This document shows positions 35,298 through 43,304 of a stretch of 64,000 nt of DNA, piece after piece (the first letter of the stretch is position 1; each line of letters starts with the position of its first letter). This DNA comes from Acetivibrio mesophilus (GTDB lineage Bacteria; Bacillota; Clostridia; Acetivibrionales; Acetivibrionaceae). The notes beneath the pieces were generated by a model that worked only from the letters and a program-made list of their open reading frames with translations, ran no database searches and was not told the DNA's origin. A program made the translations under genes and the position numbers. The stretch lies in NCBI RefSeq assembly GCF_004102745.1, contig NZ_RLII01000001.1, positions 372,001 through 436,000 on the forward strand, in the 5' to 3' direction.

Positions 35298-36454
35298 TAC
35301 CAAAAACAGCAAATGTAGTTATTATTGGAAGTGGAGCAATGGGTGCAAGCACCGCATACCATTTAGCAAAGATGGGCGTTAAAGATATTGTAATTCTGGA
35401 GAAGGAAGAGGTTCCGGGAGGACATACAACCAGCAGGTGCGCCGGAGGCTTTAGGCATCAATTTTCAACTAAAATCAATGTCCTTTTATCGAAATTAAGT
35501 ATTGAAAAGATTAGGTACCTTCAAGAAGAATTAAATTACAATTTTGACATCAATTATTGTGGATATGTATTTCTACTTACGGAAAACGATGACCTCAGTT
35601 TTTTTAAAAATGCAGTAAAAATGCAAAATGAATTAAATGTAAATACACAGTGGCTGGAATTAAACGAGATAAAGGAAATGCTTCCTATGATGCGCATTGA
35701 TGATGTTATTGCTGCTACATATTATGAATATGATGGTCTGATGGAGCCGTCTTCATTAGTTAATGCATACCTCAGTGAAGCAGAGAAGATGGGTGTAAAA
35801 ATTTTTACGGGAGAAACTGTAATTGGCATAGACACAAAGGATAATAAAATAGAAGGTATTGCCACTATCTCAGGTAAAATAAGTACACCGATTGTTGTGA
35901 ATGCTGCAGGACCGTGGGCCGGTGAGATAGGAAAACTTGTAAACGTTAACATCCCAATTAAGCCTGTTATGCAGCAGTTGTTTTTCACCTCAAAAATAGA
36001 ATGGGTTTCCAATTCCTTTCCTGTTGTTATATTTCCTTATGAAGGTCTTGGATTCCATAAAGAAGGAGATGGATTGCTGACAGGTATGACAAAACCTCCA
36101 GTAAAGGACAATTGCTTTGAGTTGATGATTGACGAAGAATGGGAACTGCTTCACTGTGAAAAAGCAATTCAACGGATACCTGATATAGAAAATACATATA
36201 TAAGATCCAGATGGGCAGGTTTTTACGAGGAAACTGAAGATGATCATCCGATTGTAGGCAGCATACCGGGGATTGACGGATTTTATTGCATAGCAGGCTT
36301 TAACGGACATGGGTTTATGCAAAGTCCCATTTGCGGACAGCTCTTGGCTGAAGAAATCATCTATGGGAAAGCAAGAAGTCTTGATATAGAAATCCTAAGA
36401 GTAGAACGGTTTTACAACGGAAAATGCACATATACAGAAAGTTTTAAAATATAG
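35294..36454 (+). CDS. FAD-dependent oxidoreductase (DAO / sarcosine-dehydrogenase-like)
   Basis: A 386-residue flavoenzyme of the D-amino-acid-oxidase superfamily: N-terminal FAD motif VVIIGSGAMGASTAYHLA, LEKEEVPGGHTTSRCAGGFR (the region used for flavin attachment or contact in sarcosine oxidases), VVNAAGPWAGEIGK, and the C-terminal FYCIAGFNGHGFMQSP. It would oxidise a C-N bond, producing an imine or removing an N-methyl group. In an anaerobe it needs an acceptor other than O2, and the EtfB-EtfA fusion at 2353 is the natural one. The ATG overlaps the stop of the peptide gene. Confidence 0.88.
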   Translation: MIPKTANVVIIGSGAMGASTAYHLAKMGVKDIVILEKEEVPGGHTTSRCAGGFRHQFSTKINVLLSKLSIEKIRYLQEELNYNFDINYCGYVFLLTENDDLSFFKNAVKMQNELNVNTQWLELNEIKEMLPMMRIDDVIAATYYEYDGLMEPSSLVNAYLSEAEKMGVKIFTGETVIGIDTKDNKIEGIATISGKISTPIVVNAAGPWAGEIGKLVNVNIPIKPVMQQLFFTSKIEWVSNSFPVVIFPYEGLGFHKEGDGLLTGMTKPPVKDNCFELMIDEEWELLHCEKAIQRIPDIENTYIRSRWAGFYEETEDDHPIVGSIPGIDGFYCIAGFNGHGFMQSPICGQLLAEEIIYGKARSLDIEILRVERFYNGKCTYTESFKI

Positions 36455-36494
36455 GTTAGATAAAAAAATAAATTTGTATATTGGAGGGTAAATT

Positions 36495-37181
36495 ATGGGA
36501 AACACTAGACAAAAATTTATTGGGTTAATAGAAGAATTACTGGAACAGAAGATAATAACGCCTTACGATCTCAAGAGATATGTTACAAATTTGGAGGACC
36601 TTACAAACCCTGCATTTGTAAAGCATGAAATGGAAGAATGGTATAAAAAAATGGGGCTGGAACATATTACAGGCAGAAAGCTTTCACTGTCCGATTGTCC
36701 ATTTACGCAGGAAGAGTTGGAAGAAGCCTATGAAAAAGGAGAGACAATTTTGTGCGTTCCGGCAGGTGTAAAAAGAGAAGAACTAGGAAAGCTTTTCCGT
36801 CTAGATACATGGGCATTACATGATCCGCTTGTTACGCCTGCTACCGAAGAGGAGGACTGCTGGGTTAGAACGAGTATGTCTCCAACACCGGAGTATATGA
36901 AATGTACAGGTGTTGATGTGAGTAGGAGATTTGAGGATGAAAACAAGTTAAACTTCAGCATAGAAAGATATCTAGTTTTTATTGGACGTATGAGATATTT
37001 GACAGGAAGAACACCGGACTTAGAGTACTGGATTTGGCTTCCAAGAGGTCGTTATGACCGCTCCGGTATGTTAATAGCAGGTTTTGATCGCAATGCAAAT
37101 TTAAATGTTCATGGATGGATGCCCCAGTTTTCAGCCAGCTTTTTGGGAGCACGTTATGGAATACCGCCAAAATCAAAATAA
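36495..37181 (+). CDS. Hypothetical protein, copy 2 of an in-cluster paralogue pair
   Basis: A 228-residue paralogue of the protein at 15858 over its whole length: EMEEWYKKMGLEHITGRKLSL, CVPAGVKREELGKLFRLDTWALHDPL, RYLVFIGRMRYLTGRTPDLEYWIW, RGRYDRSGMLIAGFDRN, VHGWMPQFSASFLGARYG. Two such genes 20 kb apart in one cluster point to two related steps or a heteromer. GGAGGG lies before the ATG. Family not recognised. Confidence 0.75.
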   Translation: MGNTRQKFIGLIEELLEQKIITPYDLKRYVTNLEDLTNPAFVKHEMEEWYKKMGLEHITGRKLSLSDCPFTQEELEEAYEKGETILCVPAGVKREELGKLFRLDTWALHDPLVTPATEEEDCWVRTSMSPTPEYMKCTGVDVSRRFEDENKLNFSIERYLVFIGRMRYLTGRTPDLEYWIWLPRGRYDRSGMLIAGFDRNANLNVHGWMPQFSASFLGARYGIPPKSK

Positions 37182-37232
37182 GTCTCATAGTTTGCTAAAG
37201 TAAATAGAACTAAAAGAAATGGGGAGATAATA

Positions 37233-38657
37233 ATGTATATGAGAGAAAGGAAACGGGTAGCCTGTGTGATACCCCCATTTTATAGATTGATTGAGTCAAA
37301 AAATAATAGACTTTCTCCTGCGATGCATTATGTAGCAGAAACGCTTAAGTTAAGGGGTCATGAGGTTGTCTTTATCAATGGTGATTTTGCCGATGATTCT
37401 GTTGATTATGCTGAGAGATTAAGTATGACTTTAAACAGTTGGCTTTTTGCTGAAAGGTATAAAAATGGGCATGAGTCTTTTGAAGAAGTTATTCAAATAT
37501 TAGTAAATTTTAAACCCGATATTGTCTTTATAGGTGCCGGTGACGTTTTAATGCCTACAGTTGAAATGGGCAGTACTCAGTCCTGTGCTTATATTGCAAA
37601 AAGAATCAAGGAAACCCTGGGCAAGGATTCAATAGTATGCGTTGGTTACGGGCATTTACTTAAATATGCAAAAAAATGTGATTTGGAAGATCTTGACGTA
37701 GTCATTACGGGAGAAGGTGAAGAGCAAGCAATAGAGGTCGTAGAAAAAGGTTTAAGGGGTAAATTGCCTAGTAAGTGGTGTCAAGATATGGATTCGTTGC
37801 CTATATTGACAGGAGACTATATTTTTCATGAATATAAACCGGAAGACTGGGACTATATTATGTCTATGAGAGGGTGTCCAAACAGGTGTACCTTCTGTCA
37901 TCAACCTTCATTAAGAGGATTCAATGTTTCCACAATGTCGCCGGAACGCTTTGTTAGAGAACTTCGCTACCGGATTGAAAAAATCGGAACGAAAGGTTTT
38001 TATTTTTCCGATATGATTTTTGCACCGGGAACGGGTCCTAGAACAATTGAAATGATTAATCGGTTAATTGCATTAAAAAACGATTACCCTGATTTTAGTT
38101 GGTGGGCAGAAGCCAGAGTAGATACCATAACAAAAAGAGAAATTGTTGAGAACATGAAACGCTCAGGTTGCAGGCACTTAAAATTTGGTGTTGAAATGGC
38201 AAATCAGGAGATGCTAAATGTAGTTAAAAAAGGTATTAACTTAAAGGAAGTTGAAAATGCTTTCAAAATATCTGCAGAATGCGGAATTGAGAGGACTGCT
38301 TATGTACTTTTAGGATGTCCTGGCTTTAATGATGAAGATTACAAAAAAATGTGGCAGTTCTTTTATGACTTAAAAGCCGATAACTATGTAATTAATATTA
38401 ATGTTCCGTATCTGGGGACTGAATTGCATGAGCAGATAAAAGACAGATTAATTGATTTTAACCTGTATAAAGATGGTGAAGAAAGTTTTATTCATACTTC
38501 ACTCGTAATGAAAGAATTTTGGAACATTTCAGATGAAACTCTCAATATGTATTTTTCACTTCAAGGTAAAAAGGATGATTCTGATTTCAGAAAATATAAG
38601 AAAAAGATTGTCGACAAAGAACAATATATGAAGAACAGGCAAATTGTTTATATGTAA
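37233..38657 (+). CDS. B12-binding radical SAM enzyme 3
   Basis: A 474-residue protein with an N-terminal B12-binding domain (about 1-170: FKPDIVFIGAGDVLMPTVEMG, VVITGEGEEQA), then [4Fe-4S] motif GCPNRCTFCHQ near residue 213 and radical-SAM strands (GFYFSDMIFAPGTG, WWAEARVDTI, LKFGVEMANQEML, TAYVLLGCPGFN). It is only distantly like the 22947/25666 pair and resembles the general B12 radical-SAM methyltransferase or cyclase group. ATG 37233 follows GGGGAG; ATG 37239 is possible. Confidence 0.9.
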   Translation: MYMRERKRVACVIPPFYRLIESKNNRLSPAMHYVAETLKLRGHEVVFINGDFADDSVDYAERLSMTLNSWLFAERYKNGHESFEEVIQILVNFKPDIVFIGAGDVLMPTVEMGSTQSCAYIAKRIKETLGKDSIVCVGYGHLLKYAKKCDLEDLDVVITGEGEEQAIEVVEKGLRGKLPSKWCQDMDSLPILTGDYIFHEYKPEDWDYIMSMRGCPNRCTFCHQPSLRGFNVSTMSPERFVRELRYRIEKIGTKGFYFSDMIFAPGTGPRTIEMINRLIALKNDYPDFSWWAEARVDTITKREIVENMKRSGCRHLKFGVEMANQEMLNVVKKGINLKEVENAFKISAECGIERTAYVLLGCPGFNDEDYKKMWQFFYDLKADNYVININVPYLGTELHEQIKDRLIDFNLYKDGEESFIHTSLVMKEFWNISDETLNMYFSLQGKKDDSDFRKYKKKIVDKEQYMKNRQIVYM

Positions 38658-38686
38658 TTATCTAAAGTTTTACGGAGGCATAATAA

Positions 38687-39865
38687 ATGAATAGAAAAAC
38701 CAGAGTTATGATATTGCCAAGTCCGCCGAATTCTGGATCTATAGGTTCAGTTACCAAGTCAATTGGGATTGCTCATGAGCTAGTAAAGCATAATTGTGAA
38801 GTTGCTTTTGTTCTCGGAGGTAAAATCAGTGAACTGGTTCATGCAAATGGTTTCAAAGTTTACCCATATCCTGTTCCTGTTCCGACAGGAGGTTCTGTTG
38901 TTATCAACGGATTAATAGATTTCATCGAATGGACAGGGATGGCCAATGAGGATTTTGCTAAAGAATCAATAATTTATGAACTGGAAGCAATAAAGGATTT
39001 CAAGCCCGATGTTATTTTTTCGGAAGCAAGACCAAGTGCATCAATTTCAGCACAGATAGCCGGCATACCTACAGTGATGATTGCAAGCTGGCCTTGTAAT
39101 CCGCAAAATCCTGCGAATTCCAGGTGTTCTGAAGAATGCATTGAGACTTATAATAGGCAGCTTCGGCGTTATGGTTTGACAGAAATAAGTAATGTTACAG
39201 AATTGTTTTATATGCGGGCAAATGTAAAGCTTGCACCAACCCTTCCTGAACTTGAGCCTGAAATGCAGAATATAGAAGGCATTAAATTTGTTGGTTATAT
39301 TCTGGATTTGGCAAATGAAAAGCCCCTGCCTGTCTGGTATAAAGACTGGGTGGATCTGCCGCAGATATTTATCTATTTGAGTGTAGGGGCGTTATCCCCA
39401 GCTTTATATATGGATGTTATTATAAATACATTTAAGGATATGCCATTTAGAGTGATTTGTGGCTGTGGTTTTCACTATAATATTGACAAATTACCTGAAA
39501 GTCCAAAAAATATTAAATTTGAAAGATATGTTCCGACAGCTGCCATCATGGATAAAACTGTCCTTACCATATTCCACGGAGGGCAGGACACAATGCTGAC
39601 TACGTTATTATACGGAGTTCCTTCCATAACGATTCCCGGTCAGCATTATGAAAGAGACTACAATTCAGCAAAGCTTGAAAGCTTAGGTGCATCTGTAAAA
39701 TTACCGGTACATGCATTCCGGCCCAATAGACTCAAAAAAGCTATATCAGATGTATTAAATGGTGATCATAAGTTAGTGTGTGAAAAACTCTCGCAGCGGT
39801 TGAAATCTTATGGTGGTACTAAAGAGTGCGTAAAAGTTATTTTAGACACTGCAAAACTTAAATAA
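38687..39865 (+). CDS. GT1-family glycosyltransferase
   Basis: A 392-residue GT-B fold glycosyltransferase of the macrolide/UGT type (GT1): ILPSPPNSGSIGSVTKSIGIAHEL at the N-terminus as acceptor domain, IYLSVGALS, and the sugar-nucleotide signature TIFHGGQDTMLTTLLYGVPSITIPGQHYERDYNSAKLESLGASVKL (about 300-345). It should attach an activated sugar to the product, for activity or self-protection. It is the last gene of the same-strand cluster. GGAGG lies before the ATG. Confidence 0.9.
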   Translation: MNRKTRVMILPSPPNSGSIGSVTKSIGIAHELVKHNCEVAFVLGGKISELVHANGFKVYPYPVPVPTGGSVVINGLIDFIEWTGMANEDFAKESIIYELEAIKDFKPDVIFSEARPSASISAQIAGIPTVMIASWPCNPQNPANSRCSEECIETYNRQLRRYGLTEISNVTELFYMRANVKLAPTLPELEPEMQNIEGIKFVGYILDLANEKPLPVWYKDWVDLPQIFIYLSVGALSPALYMDVIINTFKDMPFRVICGCGFHYNIDKLPESPKNIKFERYVPTAAIMDKTVLTIFHGGQDTMLTTLLYGVPSITIPGQHYERDYNSAKLESLGASVKLPVHAFRPNRLKKAISDVLNGDHKLVCEKLSQRLKSYGGTKECVKVILDTAKLK

Positions 39866-39910
39866 AGTTTAAAATGTATGGAATGGCTTTTTCATATCCT
39901 CCTATATGCA

Positions 39911-40013
39911 GCGACGAAGAATTTACATTTTCGCCATAGGAGTTTTTCTTCAAGCATTTTTAATAGCATCATCTGAAAGATGCGTTTGTAGAGAAATGTA
40001 AATTCTTTATCGC
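39911..40013. repeat. Long inverted repeat at the convergent cluster boundary
   Basis: A 20-base arm at 39911-39930 (core AAGAATTTACATTT) is repeated in reverse complement at 39994-40013 with 18 of 20 matches and 63 bases between them. It fills the gap between the end of the cluster and the end of the minus-strand peptidase. A smaller hairpin, GCATC/GATGC, lies inside. It may act as a bidirectional terminator or be a small MITE-like element. Confidence 0.6.
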
Positions 40014-40020
40014 ACGATAT

Positions 40021-41208
40021 TTACGATACAAAAGATTTTACAAATTCGGCCAAAAAGTCTGCGGTAGATGTTATCAAATGAGGGCTAACATGATCGAGTG
40101 TATCCATGGGTGTGTGGGCTAAAGTCGAAACTGTATCAAAAAGATTTGACGATGTAACTGCAATGCATGGGATTCCGTCAAAGACAAACATAGTATGATT
40201 ACCGGAGTACCATTCTTCTCCTATAATAATTTCATCGAAATTTAATACTTGAGATTCTAAAACATATATTAATTTTTCATTTGCATTATAGGAGGATATA
40301 GCCGTTTTAGATTTAAAATGACAAGGAGAGTCAATGTTAATTACTAATTGGATCTTATCTTGACGGTGTTTTATGTATTCTAAATATTCTAATTCTCCAG
40401 TTGCCCCAAAATATTCTTCACTATTGAAGAACACATAATCAATGTCATAATCGCAAATTAAATCTTTTAATTTATGCATAATTTGAATGAGTACAGCTAC
40501 GCCAGTGCCATTGTCCAGTGCACCTGGAGTATTGTATTTTGTGTCCATATGAGCACAAATCACAATTTTACCCTTGGACTGTTTATGACTCTGCTTTGAA
40601 GCAATGATTTGCTTTGTGTTTACCAATATGTTTTTTGAATTTAAAGTTAATGAGACATCTTGATGTTCCAATTGTTTAAGCTCTTTAATAAATGTGTTGC
40701 TTATATAGGCACAAGGAATTAAAAAATTACCATCCTCAAATAATGGAAAAGGTTCCGGGTAATTAGTGGAATATTTGCCTGTGGCAGTGATAATAGCCTT
40801 TGGATTTTTTTCCTCTAATAGAGTGATAAAAGATTCGTGTTCCTCCGGATAGAAAAAAGGATAATTTTTGGGTTGCAGCGGTTCACTAGCAATATCACCG
40901 GTAAGAATAATTATATTATTCTTGCAATTGGCCTTTTTCAAAGCATTTAATGAATCAAAGACCATTATCTTAGCAGTTCCTTCAAAGGCATTTGAGAAGG
41001 GACCTGCAAAAACTTCATAACTGATGTCGTCAATTCTTAAAGCGGATGTATCTCTTTCCCAAACCAAGCAACTAAAAGGTAAAAAAACAATTTGATATCC
41101 CAAGTTATAAATTTCATTTTCAATCAAATCCAAAACCGTGTTATTTGCTGATGTTCCAACAGGTCGCTCTTGGGTTATAGAGCGAAGAAAATTAAAGCTA
41201 CTCTTCAT
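40021..41208 (-). CDS. M28-family zinc aminopeptidase-like protein
   Basis: A 395-residue M28 peptidase: metal ligands in VICAHMDTKYNTPGALDNGTGVAVL (His, Asp), FFNSEEYFGATG (the Glu pair), NIDSP, and LAHTPMDTLDHV (His). A PA-like inserted region precedes the catalytic part. No signal peptide is seen, so it is probably cytoplasmic. The ATG at 41208 has AAAGGAG seven bases upstream. It is convergent with the cluster and not obviously part of it, though a peptidase that matures a pro-drug cannot be excluded. Confidence 0.85.
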   Translation of the reverse strand: MKSSFNFLRSITQERPVGTSANNTVLDLIENEIYNLGYQIVFLPFSCLVWERDTSALRIDDISYEVFAGPFSNAFEGTAKIMVFDSLNALKKANCKNNIIILTGDIASEPLQPKNYPFFYPEEHESFITLLEEKNPKAIITATGKYSTNYPEPFPLFEDGNFLIPCAYISNTFIKELKQLEHQDVSLTLNSKNILVNTKQIIASKQSHKQSKGKIVICAHMDTKYNTPGALDNGTGVAVLIQIMHKLKDLICDYDIDYVFFNSEEYFGATGELEYLEYIKHRQDKIQLVINIDSPCHFKSKTAISSYNANEKLIYVLESQVLNFDEIIIGEEWYSGNHTMFVFDGIPCIAVTSSNLFDTVSTLAHTPMDTLDHVSPHLITSTADFLAEFVKSFVS

Positions 41209-41536
41209 ATGATTTCTCCTTTGCACAATTGATATTGAATTAAAGCAATGACATAAGCCATTGTTCGACCCATTAAAATTCAGAATTAACATAACACTAT
41301 ATGTTTCATGGTTTTCTAATCATCAAGCACATCATCCGTATGATATCTCAGCGAATATATTTACAAATATTATTCTATTACGGACTTCTGAGAAAAACGC
41401 TCAAATGTTTGCAATTGGGAATTTAACTAATATTAACATATTATATTATTTTATTTTGATTTTATCAATATACTTCAAAATATATTTTTCTTTCCAGTAT
41501 ATCTATCAAAATAAATTAGACATATTCAATCATCAC
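41209..41536. other. AT-rich intergenic stretch, nothing recognised
   Basis: 328 bases of AT-rich DNA upstream of the peptidase gene. A plus-strand frame crosses it but has no ribosome site and low-complexity, Ile/Tyr/Phe-rich content, so it is not called. Minus-strand promoter elements are presumably here, but no consensus pair stood out. Confidence 0.5.
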
Positions 41537-42248
41537 CTATTCCAGAGTATTTATTACCTCGTTTAAATCCTCAGGTACTTTTATTTTATCATTAGCTTGA
41601 ACATATTTATATACGGCATCAAAATTATTATCTACATTTAAAGCAAGTACGGAGAGCTCGTCCATAGCCTTATAGTCATTTGCTGTCCACTCTTCTATAG
41701 GAAGGCTCTTGTATCCTTTCCACGAATCCCAAGGCTGCATAGGCACTTTTAGCAATGAGTTGGCATCAAGGATTAGATTGCATCTTAAATAATCATATCC
41801 CCACCATTCAAAAATACCGAACAACTCAGGATTACACTTTCCCTCTCGACACATCAACCAAGCCCTGGGGCCTGTTATAAAATAGTCCTCACTAATATCC
41901 AGAGGGTCAAAAGGCAGCTTTAGGGCTTTTTGCTGGAGAGCATCTAGTTGAGCATCTACCATTATCCACTTTTCCTGTTCTTCATTCCAGTATTCAAGTA
42001 CCCAGTGATCAATACACTTGCCTTCTTCAAAGTAGGTTGCAAAGCCGCATCTTGCCCTGGCAGGTATACTGGCTTCACGGCAAAGGGCAGCTGCAACTAC
42101 GGAAAAGTCACGGCATATGGATATCATTTTGCACGTAAGCAACAATAGTTTTGATATCTTTCGGTATATCCGCAACCAGGGGCTTCATTGTGTTGACTTG
42201 TGTCATAATATCATGCTCTAGATAAATCTCAAGGGTGTTTTTTACCAC
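41537..42248 (-). pseudogene. Frameshifted and deleted transglutaminase-like gene
   Basis: Two minus-strand frames together make a transglutaminase-like protein. Frame one starts near 42248 (GTG with GGAG upstream) and runs VVKNTLEIYLEHD to YVQNDI; frame two continues from ICRDFSVVAAALCREASIPARARCGF (catalytic Cys in CRDFS), DHWVLEYW (His) and MVDAQLD (Asp) to 41537. The join near 42120 needs a frameshift, and about 50 residues normally found between the N-terminal helix region and the CRDFS motif in this family appear to be missing, so both a deletion and a frameshift are inferred. The catalytic triad itself is intact. Confidence 0.7.
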
Positions 42249-42298
42249 AATACTCACTCCAATCATCATAAAATATATCGGGTTATAATACAATTATA

Positions 42299-42673
42299 GC
42301 TCACAGTCTAATGAGGATGGGTGATATTTTGTGCGGTAATATATTTGCTTTTATACCTGTAACATATTATATCCTGGGAAATAATTCGGTTTGAGTCGAG
42401 GGAAAAATTTGTGGCTTTTAATCTTATGCAAAGTTGGTCAAGGAAACACCATATATGGTATTGATTAGTCTAAGTAATTACTAAAGCTTTATCTTTGTGA
42501 CATCCAAACTAGTTACCTGCATATGTTTTGTTTATAAACATCAAAAAAGTGGTAAGACTATTATCGACGAAGGAAAAGTAGAAGTGATGGAACCGTCATG
42601 AGCAGAAAGAATTTAATAAAGCCTAAATCTCTTACTGATAAATGTCAAATTAGTCATAGAGGAGTGCATTATA
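42299..42673. other. Intergenic region upstream of the FMN reductase
   Basis: About 375 bases between two divergently oriented genes. No gene, clear promoter pair or strong hairpin was found; a ribosome site (TAGAGGAG) for the plus-strand gene lies at its end. Confidence 0.5.
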
Positions 42674-43231
42674 ATGAAAAAGATAAAAATATTAGCTATT
42701 GTAGGTTCCCTGCGAAAGGAATCCTATAACCGTCAATTGGCTTTGGAGGCAAAAGAAATAATAGGGGATAGGGTTGATTTTACAATACTTGACTATCAAG
42801 ACGTACCCCTAATGAATGAGGATATTGAATATCCGGCACCTGACGCTGTAAGGCGTGTTCGCGAAGAGGTAAAGTCTGCTGATGGAGTTTGGTTTTTTAC
42901 CCCTGAGTACAATCACTTTTTCTCGGGAGTTTTGAAAAACCTTATTGACTGGTTATCCCGTCCGATTAGCGACAAAGAACCACAGGTTCTTGCTGGGAAG
43001 CCCGCTGCAATAAGCGGAATTTCCTTGGGCATGTCAGGAACAGGTCTTGCACAAGACCATCTAGTTACACTCATTAGCTTTTTGGACATGAAGGTTATGA
43101 ATGTTCCAAGACTTACTATACCAAGCGCTATGCAGTATTTTGACAATCAGGGCAAGCTTACATTAGAAGCAATCCATCCTCAATTGGAAAAGCAAGCAAA
43201 TGCTTTTGTGAATTTCATACAGGCGAAATGA
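42674..43231 (+). CDS. NADPH-dependent FMN reductase (flavodoxin-like)
   Basis: A 185-residue NAD(P)H-dependent FMN reductase: the phosphate-binding loop GSLRKESYNRQLA near the N-terminus, then FFTPEYNHFFSGVLKNLIDWLSRP (the family signature, about 76-99) and ISGISLGMSGTGLAQDHL. It has full length for the YieF/ChrR/azoreductase group. It likely reduces quinones, chromate-like oxidants or free FMN in the cytoplasm. AGAGGAG lies before the ATG and a strong terminator follows. Confidence 0.92.
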   Translation: MKKIKILAIVGSLRKESYNRQLALEAKEIIGDRVDFTILDYQDVPLMNEDIEYPAPDAVRRVREEVKSADGVWFFTPEYNHFFSGVLKNLIDWLSRPISDKEPQVLAGKPAAISGISLGMSGTGLAQDHLVTLISFLDMKVMNVPRLTIPSAMQYFDNQGKLTLEAIHPQLEKQANAFVNFIQAK

Positions 43232-43235
43232 TTAT

Positions 43236-43266
43236 AAAGAGGCGGAAGATATCTCCCGCCTCTTTT
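43236..43266. terminator. Bidirectional intrinsic terminator
   Basis: AGAGGCGG (43238-43245) pairs with CCGCCTCT (43256-43263), with an A-run before and a T-run after. It lies between the converging FMN reductase and celH genes and can serve both. Confidence 0.88.
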
Positions 43267-43304
43267 CATTTAGATTTATTTATCATACAGTTTGAACTCA
43301 CAAA

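Noticed and set aside
40021-41208. Including the M28 peptidase in the biosynthetic cluster
   Set aside because: Opposite strand, separated by the inverted repeat, and its own ribosome site; no sequence link to the pathway.
41261-41566. 101-codon plus-strand frame
   Set aside because: AT-rich, low-complexity translation, no ribosome site, overlaps the start of the peptidase and the end of the broken gene.
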